Source: Planctomycetia bacterium
Lineage (GTDB): Bacteria > Planctomycetota > Planctomycetia > Pirellulales > JACPPG01
Direction: 5' to 3'
Assembly (NCBI GenBank): GCA_016191115.1
Contig: JACPPG010000036.1
Span: forward strand, 1 to 64,000
Length of the DNA stretch: 64,000 bases
In this document: piece by piece, positions 15,769-25,156 of the stretch
Layout of the letters: each line of letters opens with the position of its first letter
Position numbering within the stretch: the first letter of the stretch is position 1
Position numbers and translations under genes: made by a program
The notes under the pieces: generated by a model
Databases searched by the model: none
What the model was told of the DNA's origin: nothing
What the model saw: the letters and a program-made list of their open reading frames with translations, nothing else

Positions 15769-16175
15769 CGTCGCACGGGCAGGAGTCCGGGCGACGCGTC
15801 GGTTGCAGCACCGTTGTCCCGCGGCATAAGCGGCGCTCTTACCGCGCCCTTCAAGTCGGCCGCACGCGCTGCGGCATTGGCGCCATAAGGGCCGCCTTCC
15901 GCGGACCGGTTCCGGCGCCGCATCGGGCGGTCGCCACGCTCTGAAGATCCGCTGAACGCGGACTCCACGGGCGGCGCCGTCCCATCGGCACGGGGGCAAG
16001 CGCTCTCGCCTGGCGGCATATCCTCGTGGACGGGTAACTCCGCCCGCAGCACGCGCACGTTGCGCGGGGCCTCGATGCCGACGCGCACGGTTTGACCCTT
16101 GACCAAGAGGATGGTCACGGTGATGTTTTCCCCGATGCGGATTTGTTGCCGCGTCTTCCGCGAGAGCACGAGCAT
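15648..16175 (-). CDS. csrA: CsrA translational regulator with a repeat-derived C-terminal tail
   Basis: 175 residues, against about 60-70 for normal CsrA. Residues 1-50 are canonical: MLVLSRKTRQQIRIGENITV, the VRVGIEAPRNV core and R44 in VRVLRAEL, which contacts the GGA loop of target mRNAs. ATG at 16175 is chosen since AGGAG stands 7 bases upstream; a GTG two codons earlier is too close to the site. After residue 55 the protein becomes low-complexity and basic. From about residue 136 to the end it is the translation of MITE-A copy 1, read antisense to the repeat. The core should still dimerise and bind RNA; the tail is probably disordered and may be neutral or may alter function. Confidence 0.88.
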   Translation of the reverse strand: MLVLSRKTRQQIRIGENITVTILLVKGQTVRVGIEAPRNVRVLRAELPVHEDMPPGESACPRADGTAPPVESAFSGSSERGDRPMRRRNRSAEGGPYGANAAARAADLKGAVRAPLMPRDNGAATDASPGLLPVRRKWRGGKMGLAPSINSASPFRPTLRLGACPTFPPVRRRQA

Positions 16176-16524
16176 GGTCACACTCCTTTGGCATGCGTGA
16201 AGAACTTGCCCTGTGGCAGAGGAGCAGTCGCACGGCGCGTGCCAAAGTGCTTGGCCGTCGTTTGAAATGCGTTCCTATCTCAATGCGCCCTGAGAACTTA
16301 TCCGGGCCGCGGCCGGCGAGCGTCCGGCCTGTGGTGTACGCATGTTTACAAGAGAATTTGTAAGCCGTACCACGGCAGCACTGCTGTCGCTGCATGTGAA
16401 GCGCCTGCTGCCACCGCGGAGTTTGCGGATTGCGCAAACGCTGGCGCCCCTTATGCGGAACTTGGGCGAGCATGCCCCGCAGAGTACGTGGGGCTTCGCT
16501 CCTGAGGGCGCATGTGGCCCCGAA
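16176..16524. other. Intergenic region between CsrA and the VWA gene
   Basis: No credible gene. The part next to 16175 holds the CsrA ribosome binding site. Near 16460-16500 GCCCC and GGGGC arms could form a modest hairpin after the VWA gene, without a T-tract. Confidence 0.4.
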
Positions 16525-18495
16525 TCATAGCTTCACATTCGCCCGCACCGGCTTCGGCTTCTCGAGCTTTTGCAGCGTGTCGCGCGGGTTGCCGCCGCCG
16601 CCCCCGCCGCGGGCCATACGCGGAGGGTCGTTGATGCCGATATGCCGCTCCGTCCACTGCCAGCCCAGCGGCTCAGACAGCTCGCGTTGGGCCAGGTAGG
16701 CCCAGGGCGTGCCGGGATGCTGATCGCGAACGCGTTCAAGATACTCGCGTGCCTGCGCGGCCAGCTTTTCCAGCTTGCTGTCGACCGTGATCTCGTCAGC
16801 GGGCCGCAGTGCCCAGGTGTCGCTGTCGGCCTTCTCGAATTTCATGCCGTTCTTGGCCTTAGCCAGCATGGCGTTGTAGCAAACGGTGCGAACCAGGATC
16901 GCCATCGTGCGCCCCATAGCCAGGTCATACCCGGCCTGCCACCGCGGACTGGTGAGCTTGGGGCGGTCCTTTTCGCCGGCCTTGAGAACGCCGTAAAGCT
17001 GGTCCAGCTTGGGCTGGACGACGGCCGCGCTGCGCGCCGCGAGGTCGAGCTCGCGCTTGAGGTCGGCATCGTTCCGCTTGGGGAATTGAAGGCGCGGCTT
17101 GTCCATCGGCTCGACCAGCGACATCTCCGCGGCCTGCACGAGCGCGGCCCGCGCTTTGTTCTCCTTGAGAAGCTGATCGTACCCGCGCGGCGACACGTAG
17201 TCGGGCTGATAGGTGCGCATGATCGCCGGATCGAAGAACTCGCTGATGCGCGTGGCCATGACGGCCGTGTCCTTGACGTGCCCGGCGGTCGTGGGCCGAT
17301 TGGGATGCACGGCGAAATAAGCGCCGCCGGTTTCATAGCACAAGCGCGTGAGCGCGTACGGCCCGAATCCGGAATCGATAGCGGTGTACCGGTCCCAGTC
17401 CCCGGCCGAAAAGCCCAACTGCACGCTTTCCGGCTTGGCCGACTCGGGCCCCTGGTCGACCGGAATGTTCTGAACCGACTGATCGTACTTCGGGTCGGGA
17501 TCGACGTATTTCACGAACGCTTGCCGCTGGCCGAACGGCGCCGGAACGCCGATCACGTAGACCGGCATCTGGGACCGCCGGCACAAGTCGAGCGCCGTCT
17601 CGAGCTGCCCTTCGTCGTTGCCCGATTCGTCCGTCACTACGATCAACATGACGTTGCGGCGCGGGCTGGCCGTGCGCAGCTTCTTGTAGCGGCGCGCCGC
17701 CTCGGACACAGCCGTGAAGGTCATCTCGATCCCATCAGGATCGTTCTCGATGTCGCGAATGGCCTTCTTGATCTCGCCCGGGTCGTCCGTGGGCTCCTTC
17801 ATGCGGAACGTCACTTCCTTGCCGAACGCCACGACCGCCGTCAAAAGCGGTTTCTGTCCGTGTTTGGCGAACGCGTCGCTCCCCTTGGATTGGATCACGC
17901 CGAGCTCCTCGTAGACGCGATCGGTGCGCCGCTCGATGGTCGCGCGCTGCGGACGCAGGCTTTCGGACTGGTCCAAGAGCCACACCACCAAGGTCGGACG
18001 CTGCTCGAGCGAGAGCATGATCGCCTGCGTGATCCGGTCGACGGCGCCCTCCGCGCCGGTTGCGCCGGCGCCGGCGTCCCCCTTGATCGTCAGCCGGTCG
18101 TTCAGGTTGGGGGCCGCCGAAAGCTCGGCCATGGCCGGCAGGTCGATTGTGGGAATATCGGCTACGCTAGCCGGCAGCTCGCGCGTTCCGACAGTGGAGA
18201 TCTCCGACAGCGTTGGCGCTGATGCCACGGTCGCGCCCGTACCCCCGCCGCCGCCAGCGCCTGCGTCCTCGACGTCGGTCGGCGTGTAGTCGAAGTCCTG
18301 GACGCTGGCGTCCTCTGCAAAATGGTCCGGCGACGAAAGCATGACGGGGCCGCGTGCCGCCGGAAGCTGCTGCCAGACGAGCGCCAGCGTTACGAAAAGT
18401 GCGAGATGCGACATCAGGCTGACGACCCAGCCGATGCCGTCCTTGTCGATTTGGACGGACTCCATCCAGCGTCGCAACTGCGCGAACGACTTCAT
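16525..18495 (-). CDS. Membrane-anchored von Willebrand factor A domain protein
   Basis: 656 residues from ATG at 18495. One N-terminal transmembrane helix at about 22-41 (WVVSLMSHLALFVTLALVW) anchors the protein. A linker rich in Gly, Ala and Asp follows (about 60-150). The VWA domain begins near 165, with the metal-ion site D175-x-S177-x-S179 in LLDQSESL, VVTDESGND as third metal loop, and a Rossmann layout VVWLL ... VMLIVVTDES ... PVYVIGVPAPFG. The C-terminal 250 residues are helical and end Gly-rich (ARGGGGGGNP). The intact MIDAS suggests metal-dependent ligand binding. Upstream in-frame codons run into MITE-A copy 2 and are not part of the gene. Confidence 0.82.
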   Translation of the reverse strand: MKSFAQLRRWMESVQIDKDGIGWVVSLMSHLALFVTLALVWQQLPAARGPVMLSSPDHFAEDASVQDFDYTPTDVEDAGAGGGGGTGATVASAPTLSEISTVGTRELPASVADIPTIDLPAMAELSAAPNLNDRLTIKGDAGAGATGAEGAVDRITQAIMLSLEQRPTLVVWLLDQSESLRPQRATIERRTDRVYEELGVIQSKGSDAFAKHGQKPLLTAVVAFGKEVTFRMKEPTDDPGEIKKAIRDIENDPDGIEMTFTAVSEAARRYKKLRTASPRRNVMLIVVTDESGNDEGQLETALDLCRRSQMPVYVIGVPAPFGQRQAFVKYVDPDPKYDQSVQNIPVDQGPESAKPESVQLGFSAGDWDRYTAIDSGFGPYALTRLCYETGGAYFAVHPNRPTTAGHVKDTAVMATRISEFFDPAIMRTYQPDYVSPRGYDQLLKENKARAALVQAAEMSLVEPMDKPRLQFPKRNDADLKRELDLAARSAAVVQPKLDQLYGVLKAGEKDRPKLTSPRWQAGYDLAMGRTMAILVRTVCYNAMLAKAKNGMKFEKADSDTWALRPADEITVDSKLEKLAAQAREYLERVRDQHPGTPWAYLAQRELSEPLGWQWTERHIGINDPPRMARGGGGGGNPRDTLQKLEKPKPVRANVKL

Positions 18496-18720
18496 TTGCG
18501 CGAAAACCTCTCGTCCGTCCCGGGCCGTTCGCCGTCGGCCGCCCCCTCGACCGCGCACAAGCGACGGCACACGCGCCATTGTCGCGCAGGCGCGCGTTGT
18601 CCGGAACAATGCGCAGGCACGCGTCCGGCGAAATCGTGCCTTGGAAGCTGGTCGAGGACGCGCCCTACTGTGTATTGTCAAGAGTTTTTGGCGGAAATGC
18701 AAGCGCGCCGGCGGGTCATT
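18496..18720. other. Intergenic region upstream of the VWA gene
   Basis: No coding signal. It should hold the promoter of the minus-strand VWA gene, but I cannot pick out boxes with confidence. It ends at MITE-A copy 2. Confidence 0.4.
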
Positions 18721-18858
18721 CAGGGCCATTCTGTTTTTCAAAATGGCGAGGCGGGAAAATGGGACTGGCTCCGAGCACAAACAGCGCAAGCCCTTTCATA
18801 CCAACGCTGCGTCTCGGTGCCTGTCCCACTTTCCCGCCGGTGCGCCGCCGGCAAGCTT
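18721..18858 (-). mobile_element. MITE-A copy 2 (one end missing)
   Basis: Inverted relative to copy 1. Begins CAGGGCCATTCTGTTTTTCA, matches to the GGCAAGCTT segment and then diverges, lacking the terminal bases beyond it. It carries several substitutions (for example CCTTTCATACCAACGC), so it looks older than copies 3 and 4. Confidence 0.8.
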
Positions 18859-19078
18859 CGACGCGCGAGCGAGGGTCGCCGGACAACCTTCCGTCGCTGG
18901 TGCTTCGGGCTAGAGCGGCGGCAATAGGATGCGGACCGTTTCGGAGTTTGACGCTCGCGGACGCCCTATCTACCATGACTCATAGACTTTCCGAGATCCT
19001 TCGCAAGGCGAGTCGACGCGCGTGGATGATGGCCGTTGCCGCCTCGGCGAGCCTGCTTCTCTCTGACAGGGACATCGC

Positions 19079-20044
19079 ATGCCAATCGTGCGAACTTCCA
19101 GCACGCGCGAGCCTTGCGGTCGTGCTGGCCCGCGCCCCACGGATCGCTGGCTGATCGGGACGGTCGCCACGGCGGCGCTCTTGGTCGCAGGGCAGCAAAC
19201 CACCGCGGCCGACAAGGAAAACAAGCTCCCTCCCAAAGAGGAAGTGACGCTGGTCACCAAGGACGATGTCGTTCTCAGGGCAACGTATTGGCCAGGCACG
19301 CGCGATAAGGAGTCGGTGCCGGTGATCCTTTTGCACGGGTATGGCGGTAGCCGGCAGGATTTTCACGGTCTTGCCGAGTTATTGCAGCAAAAGGGGTTCG
19401 CGCCCATCGCCCTCGACCTACGGGGTCACGGTGACAGCACGCAGATCAAGGAAGTCCGCAAGCCGCTGCAGGCGAGCACGATGCCCTCGGCGCACTTTCC
19501 CGCCATGATCGAGGACGTGGAGGCGGTCAAGCAGTTCATCCTCGCGAAGAACAATGCCGGTCAACTGAACATCGACAAACTGTGCATCGTGGGGACCGAA
19601 ATGGGCGCGCTCGTGGGCGCGAACTGGGCGATCACCGACTGGGACTGGCCGGAGCTGGCGGTCGGCAAACAAGGGCAAGATGTCAAGGCGATGGTGCTCA
19701 TCTCACCCCCGGAGAAATTCAAAGGATTGCGAATGGCCGAGCCGCTTGGCGACCGCGCCGTACGCAGCCAGCTCTCATACTACATCGCGGTGGGCAAGGA
19801 AGATCCGGCCGCCGTTCGCGATGCCACGAAGATCTACACGTCGCTCGCCCGATACCATCCGCAACCCAGCAAAATCGAGAACAAAGACCTATTCTTCGAC
19901 GCCACGATGCCCACCAAGCTGCAGGGCACCAAGCTTCTGGACAACGAGTTCAAGCTGCCCGATCGGATCGTCGAATTCCTCGAGGCGCGAGGGGCGAACC
20001 AGCCGTACCCGTGGAAGGACCGCGCGTTTTTGAACACGCGCTAG
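19079..20044 (+). CDS. Exported alpha/beta-hydrolase-fold protein lacking the nucleophile
   Basis: 321 residues with an N-terminal signal or anchor (WLIGTVATAALLVAGQQTTAA, about 24-44). The fold is clear: VPVILLHGYGGSRQDF with oxyanion HGYGG at 86-90, then APIALDLRGHGDS, then the nucleophile elbow. At the elbow the usual G-x-S-x-G reads GTEMG (172-176), with Glu in place of Ser. No clear catalytic His is seen near the end. It is thus unlikely to be a classical serine hydrolase; a binding role or different chemistry is possible. The start at 19079 is the first ATG in frame ahead of the signal segment. No operon partner. Confidence 0.75.
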   Translation: MPIVRTSSTREPCGRAGPRPTDRWLIGTVATAALLVAGQQTTAADKENKLPPKEEVTLVTKDDVVLRATYWPGTRDKESVPVILLHGYGGSRQDFHGLAELLQQKGFAPIALDLRGHGDSTQIKEVRKPLQASTMPSAHFPAMIEDVEAVKQFILAKNNAGQLNIDKLCIVGTEMGALVGANWAITDWDWPELAVGKQGQDVKAMVLISPPEKFKGLRMAEPLGDRAVRSQLSYYIAVGKEDPAAVRDATKIYTSLARYHPQPSKIENKDLFFDATMPTKLQGTKLLDNEFKLPDRIVEFLEARGANQPYPWKDRAFLNTR

Positions 20045-20108
20045 TGGCCAGCAGCCACGTTTTCCTTGCTCCTTCGATGGCGCGTTCGCGCCGGCAGCAC
20101 GCGACGGA

Positions 20109-20921
20109 TCAGGGGATGATCAAGATCGCCCCCTCGCGCAGATCTTCCGGCCGCGTGAGTTGATGCCGGTTTGCTTCGAAAAGCTCCCGGTAGCGGCGCG
20201 CGTCGCCGTAGATCTTCTTTGCGATGCCGCTCAGCGTGTCGCCACGCTCGACGCGATAAGTGCGTGAGCCAACGCCGCCGCCCACACCCCCCGAACCCGA
20301 CGCTCCGGACCGCGGCGCGATGGGAACCATCGGGCCGGGCACCGGCGAAGTAGGCGCGGTGACGGCCGTGCCCGATGCCGGGATGCGCAGCTCGACGCCA
20401 ATCGGGAGCAAGTCCGAACTTGTCAGTCGATCGCGGTTGAGTTCGAAGATTTCCTTGTATCGATCGGCATTTCCCAGGTATCGCTCGGCCAATTGCGTAA
20501 GGGTCTCGCCATCGGCGATGCGGTGGATCAACTGTTCCCGCGCGGCGGAGTCCGGAGTCACAGAAGAGTTAGCTTGGGTCACGTCCGCCGAGCGGTCGCC
20601 GAATGCGTCCCCCGCGCGCGGGCGAAAGGGCGAGAAGCCGCCCGCCGCAACAGATGCGTCAGACGTCGTGCCCGGAGTGCCGATCGTGGGCAGCCCTCGA
20701 CCTCCGCCAGTCCCCTCGGGCGGCTCGATCTGGCCGGTCAAGTGCGACGCCGGCGCCGGTTTTTGGGCCGTCGGGGTCGGCGTCTCGCGCGGCGCTTGCC
20801 ACGCGATGTCTTCGGAGGGGGCATCGGCCGGGGGCGCGCTGGGCTTGCGAAAGAAAAACACCGCGCCCACCGCCAACAGCACGACCGCCGCGATAACGAT
20901 AATTTTTGACCGACGGTGCAT
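20109..20921 (-). CDS. Membrane-anchored protein with two LysM domains
   Basis: 270 residues from ATG at 20921. An N-terminal helix (IIVIAAVVLLAVGAVFFF, 7-24) anchors it. A Pro/Gly/Thr-rich linker follows to about 130. LysM 1 at 132-181 (HRIADGETLTQLAERYLGNA) and LysM 2 at 220-270 (YRVERGDTLSGIAKKIYGDA, ending ILIIP) follow. LysM domains bind N-acetylglucosamine-containing polymers such as peptidoglycan. No hydrolase domain is attached, so it probably tethers or organises the envelope. It lies 178 bases downstream of secDF on the same strand and may be co-transcribed. Confidence 0.85.
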   Translation of the reverse strand: MHRRSKIIVIAAVVLLAVGAVFFFRKPSAPPADAPSEDIAWQAPRETPTPTAQKPAPASHLTGQIEPPEGTGGGRGLPTIGTPGTTSDASVAAGGFSPFRPRAGDAFGDRSADVTQANSSVTPDSAAREQLIHRIADGETLTQLAERYLGNADRYKEIFELNRDRLTSSDLLPIGVELRIPASGTAVTAPTSPVPGPMVPIAPRSGASGSGGVGGGVGSRTYRVERGDTLSGIAKKIYGDARRYRELFEANRHQLTRPEDLREGAILIIP

Positions 20922-21099
20922 CGATCGCCCCGCTTTGCGGACTCGTGCCGTGCCAGCGACCTGCTTTGGGTGTAAAGCGCGACGGCGACGCAGCGAGAGC
21001 GCTACGTCATCTGTGCCATCGGCCGTCGGCCGTCGAGAGTTCACTCACCCCGGCCGCGGGAGCGGTTATGCGGGTCGCGAAGACTTTGCGGGCCGCCGC

Positions 21100-24000
21100 T
21101 CAGGCAGCCGGCGTGCTCTGCGGAAGGGCCTGGCTGCTGGCGGTGGCGCGCACCTGGGAGGCCGTCGCGCTCGAGCGGTTCATCCACAGCACGATGGGCG
21201 TCGCGATGTACACGGTGCTGTACGTGCCGGCGACGACGCCCACCACGAGCGCGAAGGCGAAGGCGTGAATACCCTGCCCGCCGACTGCGTACAGAATCAG
21301 AACGACGATGAACACCGTCAACGACGTGAGAATGGTGCGGCTGAGGGTCTGATTGATGCACGAGTTGGCCAATTCGGCCGTGATCAGGGGGCTCTTGCCG
21401 CGGACCTCGCGGATGCGGTCGAAAATCACGATCGTGTCGTTCAGCGAGTAGCCGATGATCGTCAAAAACGCGGCGATGATCGGCAGGCTGATCTTGAAAG
21501 GCTCGATCAGCAGGAAATGCAAGCCGGGCACTTGCGCGAGCCACAAGCTCAAGGCCAAGGCGCCCAGCGTCACCAGCACGTCGTGAATTACGGCCACGAC
21601 CGCCGCCACGCCGAACATGACCTGCGAAAAACGGAACCATACGTAGGCCAGGATCAATAGCAAGCTGGCCACAAGCCCCACGACCGCCTGCTGCTGCGTA
21701 TTCGAGGCGACGGTCGCCCCGATCTTGTTCGAGGAGGGGAAGAACGGCTCCGTGCCCAGCGTCGCGTTGGCTTGCGTCAAAAAGGCCTGAGTTTTTTCCA
21801 CCGGGAGGGTCGTCCGAAATTCCCATTCCGAAAAGTCGGCATCGCTGCCCAGCTCATACCCTTCGGCATCCAAATCGAAGGCCACGGGCTGACTGCCGGC
21901 ATCGGGCATATTGGCCTGCGCGAGCTGAAACACGGCCATCAATTGGTCGTAACCGATGGGGGTCGTGAACGTGAGCGTGGCCTGGGAGCCGCCGGCAAAC
22001 TTCTTCGCCCCCGAGACGCCCCCCTCCGCGTCACCTTTTTCGGCCTCGATCGTGCTCGCCGCGCCGGAGGGCGCCGGCCGTGGCTCGGCGGGCTTCTTCG
22101 GGGCCGCCTTTTCATCGGTCGTCTTCTCTTCCGACGCCGCAGTCGGCGGACTGGCGACCGCCGGCTGATCCGCCTTGGCCTTGTCTTCGTCCTGCTGCGA
22201 CTCTTGAACGCCTGCGCCAAGGGCGGCCGCATCGGCCAGCGCCAGGAGCGTCTCGTCGTCCTGACGCGGCTTCGCACGCGCGCCGGACGGCCCGGGCGGC
22301 TTTTCTGTTCCCTCGGCGGGCGGGGCATCGGCCGCGGTCCCCTCGGCCGGGATCGCCGCCACCTGGAACTCCAAGTGGTTAACAGTCAGCTTTCCCTCGA
22401 ACACCTGCGCCAGCGTCTTCTTCACGTCGCCGATGTCGGCGTTGGAGGTGTTGATCACGTAGCGAATGCCCGGCTGCTCCTTGGCAATGTGCACGTCCTG
22501 GACGGTGGCATCGGGCAAGTCGTCGCGATGGCCATCGATTTCCTTGCGAACTTTGGCGATATCGGTCGGCTCGTTGAAGAGTGTCTCGACCGACGTGCCG
22601 CCGGTGAAATCGATATCGAGAAGGCCCTTGCCGCGCGCCACGACCCCCGCCATGCCGATCCCGATCACCAACAGCGAGAAGGCGATCGCCGGGCGACTCT
22701 TGCCGATGAAATCGAAGTGCGGGTTGCTGAGAATGTGCAGCATCCGGAGATCCGTGATGGCCCGCGTCTTCTCCGCGATGTCGAAGAAAACCCGCGACAC
22801 GAAGATGGCCGTGTACAGGTTCATGATGATGCCCAGGATCAACGTCACGGCGAAGCCCTTCACTTGATCGCTGCCGATGATGAACAGGACGACGGCCGAG
22901 ATCAGCGTGGTGACATTGGCGTCGATAATCGTGGTGGTGGCCTTGTCGAATCCGTTGCGGATGGCCATGCGGAGCGTGGCGCCGCGCGCTATTTCCTCGC
23001 GCATGCGCTCGTAAATCAACACGTTGGCGTCGACGGCCATGCCGACCGTGAGCGCCAAGCCCGCCAGGCCGGAAAGCGTGAACGCCGCGTTGAACAGGAC
23101 CATGAAGGCCACGATCAAAAGCACGTTCAGTAGTAGCGCGATGTTGGCCACCACTCCCGCGAACCGGTAGTACACGACCATGAACGCGATCACCGCCACG
23201 GTCGCCACGAGCATCGAGTAAACGCCCTTACGGATCGTGTCGGCGCCCAGCGTGGGACCCGTCAGCAGGCTGCTCGAGGGCTCCTTGCGGAGCGAAGTGG
23301 GTAGGCTCCCGGCGGTAAGGATGCTGGCCAGGTCCTCGGTCTGCTCGTTGGTGAAGCTGCCGGTGATCTCGCCGTTGTCCTCGATGCGCGAGTTGATATT
23401 GGGGGCGTCCTGCAAAACGCCGTCGAGTACGATTCCCAGCTTGCGATAGAACTGCTGCACTTCGTCGGGCAGGTTGCTGCCGGTGAGCTTGCCGAACCGC
23501 CTGGCTCCCTCGGTATTGAAGCGGAAGTCGACTTTTGGTCCCTTGGGGCCGATGCTGGCCGTCGCGCTCTTTAAGTACCCGCCGGTCACATTCTGTGGAT
23601 CGATCACCATCAGCACCTCGGTATCCCCCGTCTTTCCCTTGCGGGTAACAAACGGGCCGCCCTCGAAGTAGCCGCGTTTCTCGGCGCGCACGGGCACCCA
23701 GCGGGCAGCGACGTCCTTGGTGCCGTCGCTGTTCTCGATCACCAGTTGCTTGCTGTTGACGTCGAGTTTTTTGGCCAGCTCGATCAGGTCCTTGTGATCG
23801 CGGTCGTTGGCCGTGATGCGGAACTCCAGCAAGCCGGTCGAGCTGATCTTGCTCTTGGTCCGCTCCAGTTCCTGTTCGTCCGCCTTGGGAATGATGATCT
23901 CGATCTGCTCGACGCCGTAAGGACGGATCGTCACTTCCTTGACGCCGCCGGGATTGACGCGCTTGGTCACCGCGCCGACGAGCTTCTCCATGTCGACTTT

Positions 24001-24252
24001 TTCGCCGGGCGCCTTGGCCTGCTGGTCGACCTCGTATACGAGGATGGAGCCGCCGCTGAGGTCGATCCCCAGCTTGGGCGGCCAGCCGAAATACGCCACC
24101 GCGGCGCTCGCGAACAGCGAAAAGAACACCGTGGCGATCTTCCACGCCTGGTCCGGCATCCGCACCGCGCGGCTGATGTAATGTCCCAACACCAGGGGCA
24201 GGATGAACACGCCGAGAATGACCAGCAACAGTTGGATGTTGTCCAAGGTCAT
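21100..24252 (-). CDS. secDF: Fused SecD-SecF protein-export membrane protein
   Basis: 1050 residues combining SecD (about 1-495) and SecF (about 510-1040). The SecD part has its first helix, P1 ectodomain and the RND-like motif VGMAVDANVLIYERMRE (403-419). The SecF part has GLLDIDFTGGTSVE, then the motif GYSLNDTIVIFDRIRE. D408 and the Asp residues of the SecF motif are those used in proton-driven pulling of exported chains. Between SecF helix 1 and its core lies an insertion of about 120 residues (633-752) rich in Ala, Pro, Glu and Lys, probably disordered and periplasmic. The gene starts 15 bases after yajC, in the widespread tgt-yajC-secDF order. Confidence 0.93.
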   Translation of the reverse strand: MTLDNIQLLLVILGVFILPLVLGHYISRAVRMPDQAWKIATVFFSLFASAAVAYFGWPPKLGIDLSGGSILVYEVDQQAKAPGEKVDMEKLVGAVTKRVNPGGVKEVTIRPYGVEQIEIIIPKADEQELERTKSKISSTGLLEFRITANDRDHKDLIELAKKLDVNSKQLVIENSDGTKDVAARWVPVRAEKRGYFEGGPFVTRKGKTGDTEVLMVIDPQNVTGGYLKSATASIGPKGPKVDFRFNTEGARRFGKLTGSNLPDEVQQFYRKLGIVLDGVLQDAPNINSRIEDNGEITGSFTNEQTEDLASILTAGSLPTSLRKEPSSSLLTGPTLGADTIRKGVYSMLVATVAVIAFMVVYYRFAGVVANIALLLNVLLIVAFMVLFNAAFTLSGLAGLALTVGMAVDANVLIYERMREEIARGATLRMAIRNGFDKATTTIIDANVTTLISAVVLFIIGSDQVKGFAVTLILGIIMNLYTAIFVSRVFFDIAEKTRAITDLRMLHILSNPHFDFIGKSRPAIAFSLLVIGIGMAGVVARGKGLLDIDFTGGTSVETLFNEPTDIAKVRKEIDGHRDDLPDATVQDVHIAKEQPGIRYVINTSNADIGDVKKTLAQVFEGKLTVNHLEFQVAAIPAEGTAADAPPAEGTEKPPGPSGARAKPRQDDETLLALADAAALGAGVQESQQDEDKAKADQPAVASPPTAASEEKTTDEKAAPKKPAEPRPAPSGAASTIEAEKGDAEGGVSGAKKFAGGSQATLTFTTPIGYDQLMAVFQLAQANMPDAGSQPVAFDLDAEGYELGSDADFSEWEFRTTLPVEKTQAFLTQANATLGTEPFFPSSNKIGATVASNTQQQAVVGLVASLLLILAYVWFRFSQVMFGVAAVVAVIHDVLVTLGALALSLWLAQVPGLHFLLIEPFKISLPIIAAFLTIIGYSLNDTIVIFDRIREVRGKSPLITAELANSCINQTLSRTILTSLTVFIVVLILYAVGGQGIHAFAFALVVGVVAGTYSTVYIATPIVLWMNRSSATASQVRATASSQALPQSTPAA

Positions 24253-24267
24253 GGCCTTTGAGTCCCT

Positions 24268-24630
24268 TTAATTCGTCTTGTTGTCCGCGCTGGCCGCCGG
24301 TTCGTCGGTAATCACCTTGGCGATCGCCGAGCGGGTGATTCGCAATTTCGCATTGGTCGCTTCGTCAACCTTGATTGTGACCTCGTCCGCATCGGGGCGG
24401 ACGTTGGCAACGATGCCGTAGATGCCGCTCGTCAACAGCACGTGGTCGTTCTTCTTCAGGTTCGCGATCATCGCCTGGCGGTGGGCCTGCTCGCGCCGTT
24501 GCGGCCGGTGCACCAGCACGATGTAGAAGATCACGATGAGGACAAACGGCCAGAAAAACAGCACACCCGAAAACGGGTTCGCTGCGCCCTCGGCCAGAAT
24601 GATCCAGGCTGTATCCGACAACGGCGTCAC
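24268..24630 (-). CDS. yajC: YajC, Sec translocase accessory subunit
   Basis: 120 residues. One transmembrane helix (LFFWPFVLIVIFYIVLVHRP, about 24-43), then the conserved RPQRREQAHRQAMIANLKKN and the small beta domain HVLLTSGIYGIVANVRPDAD. This matches YajC, which associates with SecDF. The start is GTG at 24630; no in-frame ATG is near, and GGGGA stands a suitable distance upstream. It is 15 bases ahead of secDF. MITE-A copy 3 lies between this gene and tgt. Confidence 0.92.
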   Translation of the reverse strand: MTPLSDTAWIILAEGAANPFSGVLFFWPFVLIVIFYIVLVHRPQRREQAHRQAMIANLKKNDHVLLTSGIYGIVANVRPDADEVTIKVDEATNAKLRITRSAIAKVITDEPAASADNKTN

Positions 24631-24883
24631 GTGGCATCCCCCGAAGGCGCGGCCGGCACCGGGCGAAGCCTCGTAGGTCAGGCACCCCTGTGCCTGAGCG
24701 GTTTCCTACGACCGAGCGCAAGGCGCCAGCTTCCCGTCAGGCATGCTCGTGCGTGACCTGCCGGCGTGCCTGCCAGCGGCTTGCGAACAGAAACGGCCCG
24801 ACGCCGTCGAGGCACGGGCCGCGCAAGGTAGCAGTCGCGCGCCGTATCTTAAGATTAAGCGGCGCAACGAGCAAGGGGAGCCC
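24631..24883. other. Intergenic region upstream of yajC
   Basis: No gene. It contains a palindromic repeat around 24672-24710 (GTAGGTCAGGCACC and GTGCCTGAG, closing with CCTAC), a recurrent type of intergenic hairpin. It probably also contains the current promoter for yajC-secDF, which I cannot place. Confidence 0.4.
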
Positions 24884-24893
24884 ACGGGGCCAT

Positions 24894-25050
24894 CAGGGCC
24901 GTTCACAGATTCAAGCTTGCCGGCGGCGCACCGGCGGGAAAGTGGGACAGGCACCGAGACGCAACGTTGGTCTGAAAGGACTTGCGCTGTTTATGCTCGG
25001 AGCCAGTCCGATTTTCCCGCCTCGCCATTTTGAAAAACAGAATGGCCCTG
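24894..25050 (+). mobile_element. MITE-A copy 3, full length 157 bp with 10-bp target duplication
   Basis: Termini are CAGGGCCGTTCACAG on the left and AGAATGGCCCTG on the right. The flanking bases 24884-24893 and 25051-25060 are both ACGGGGCCAT, an exact 10-bp duplication. Arms at 24934-24958 and 24996-25020 are near-complementary (about 21 of 25), so the RNA or single strand folds into a long hairpin. No open frame is conserved inside. The insertion separates tgt from yajC-secDF. Confidence 0.9.
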
Positions 25051-25156
25051 ACGGGGCCATGCGAGAAACCCCGACGAGCGAGCCGACGCGACTGCCCCAC
25101 CCGCCCTCGGTTGTTGTGCCAGGCTGGTGCCGAGCGGGAGCGACGAGCAAGGGGGG

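Noticed and set aside
16570..18222. Long antisense ORF (550 codons) opposite the VWA gene
   Set aside because: Typical shadow frame in GC-rich DNA; the VWA protein has intact domain motifs and the antisense translation has none. The same holds for 21772-23133 opposite secDF and others.
18975..19154. Small ORF with a signal-like segment (RAWMMAVAASASLLL) overlapping the start of the hydrolase gene
   Set aside because: It is out of frame with the hydrolase, has no recognisable mature part and no site; the hydrolase has its own signal segment.
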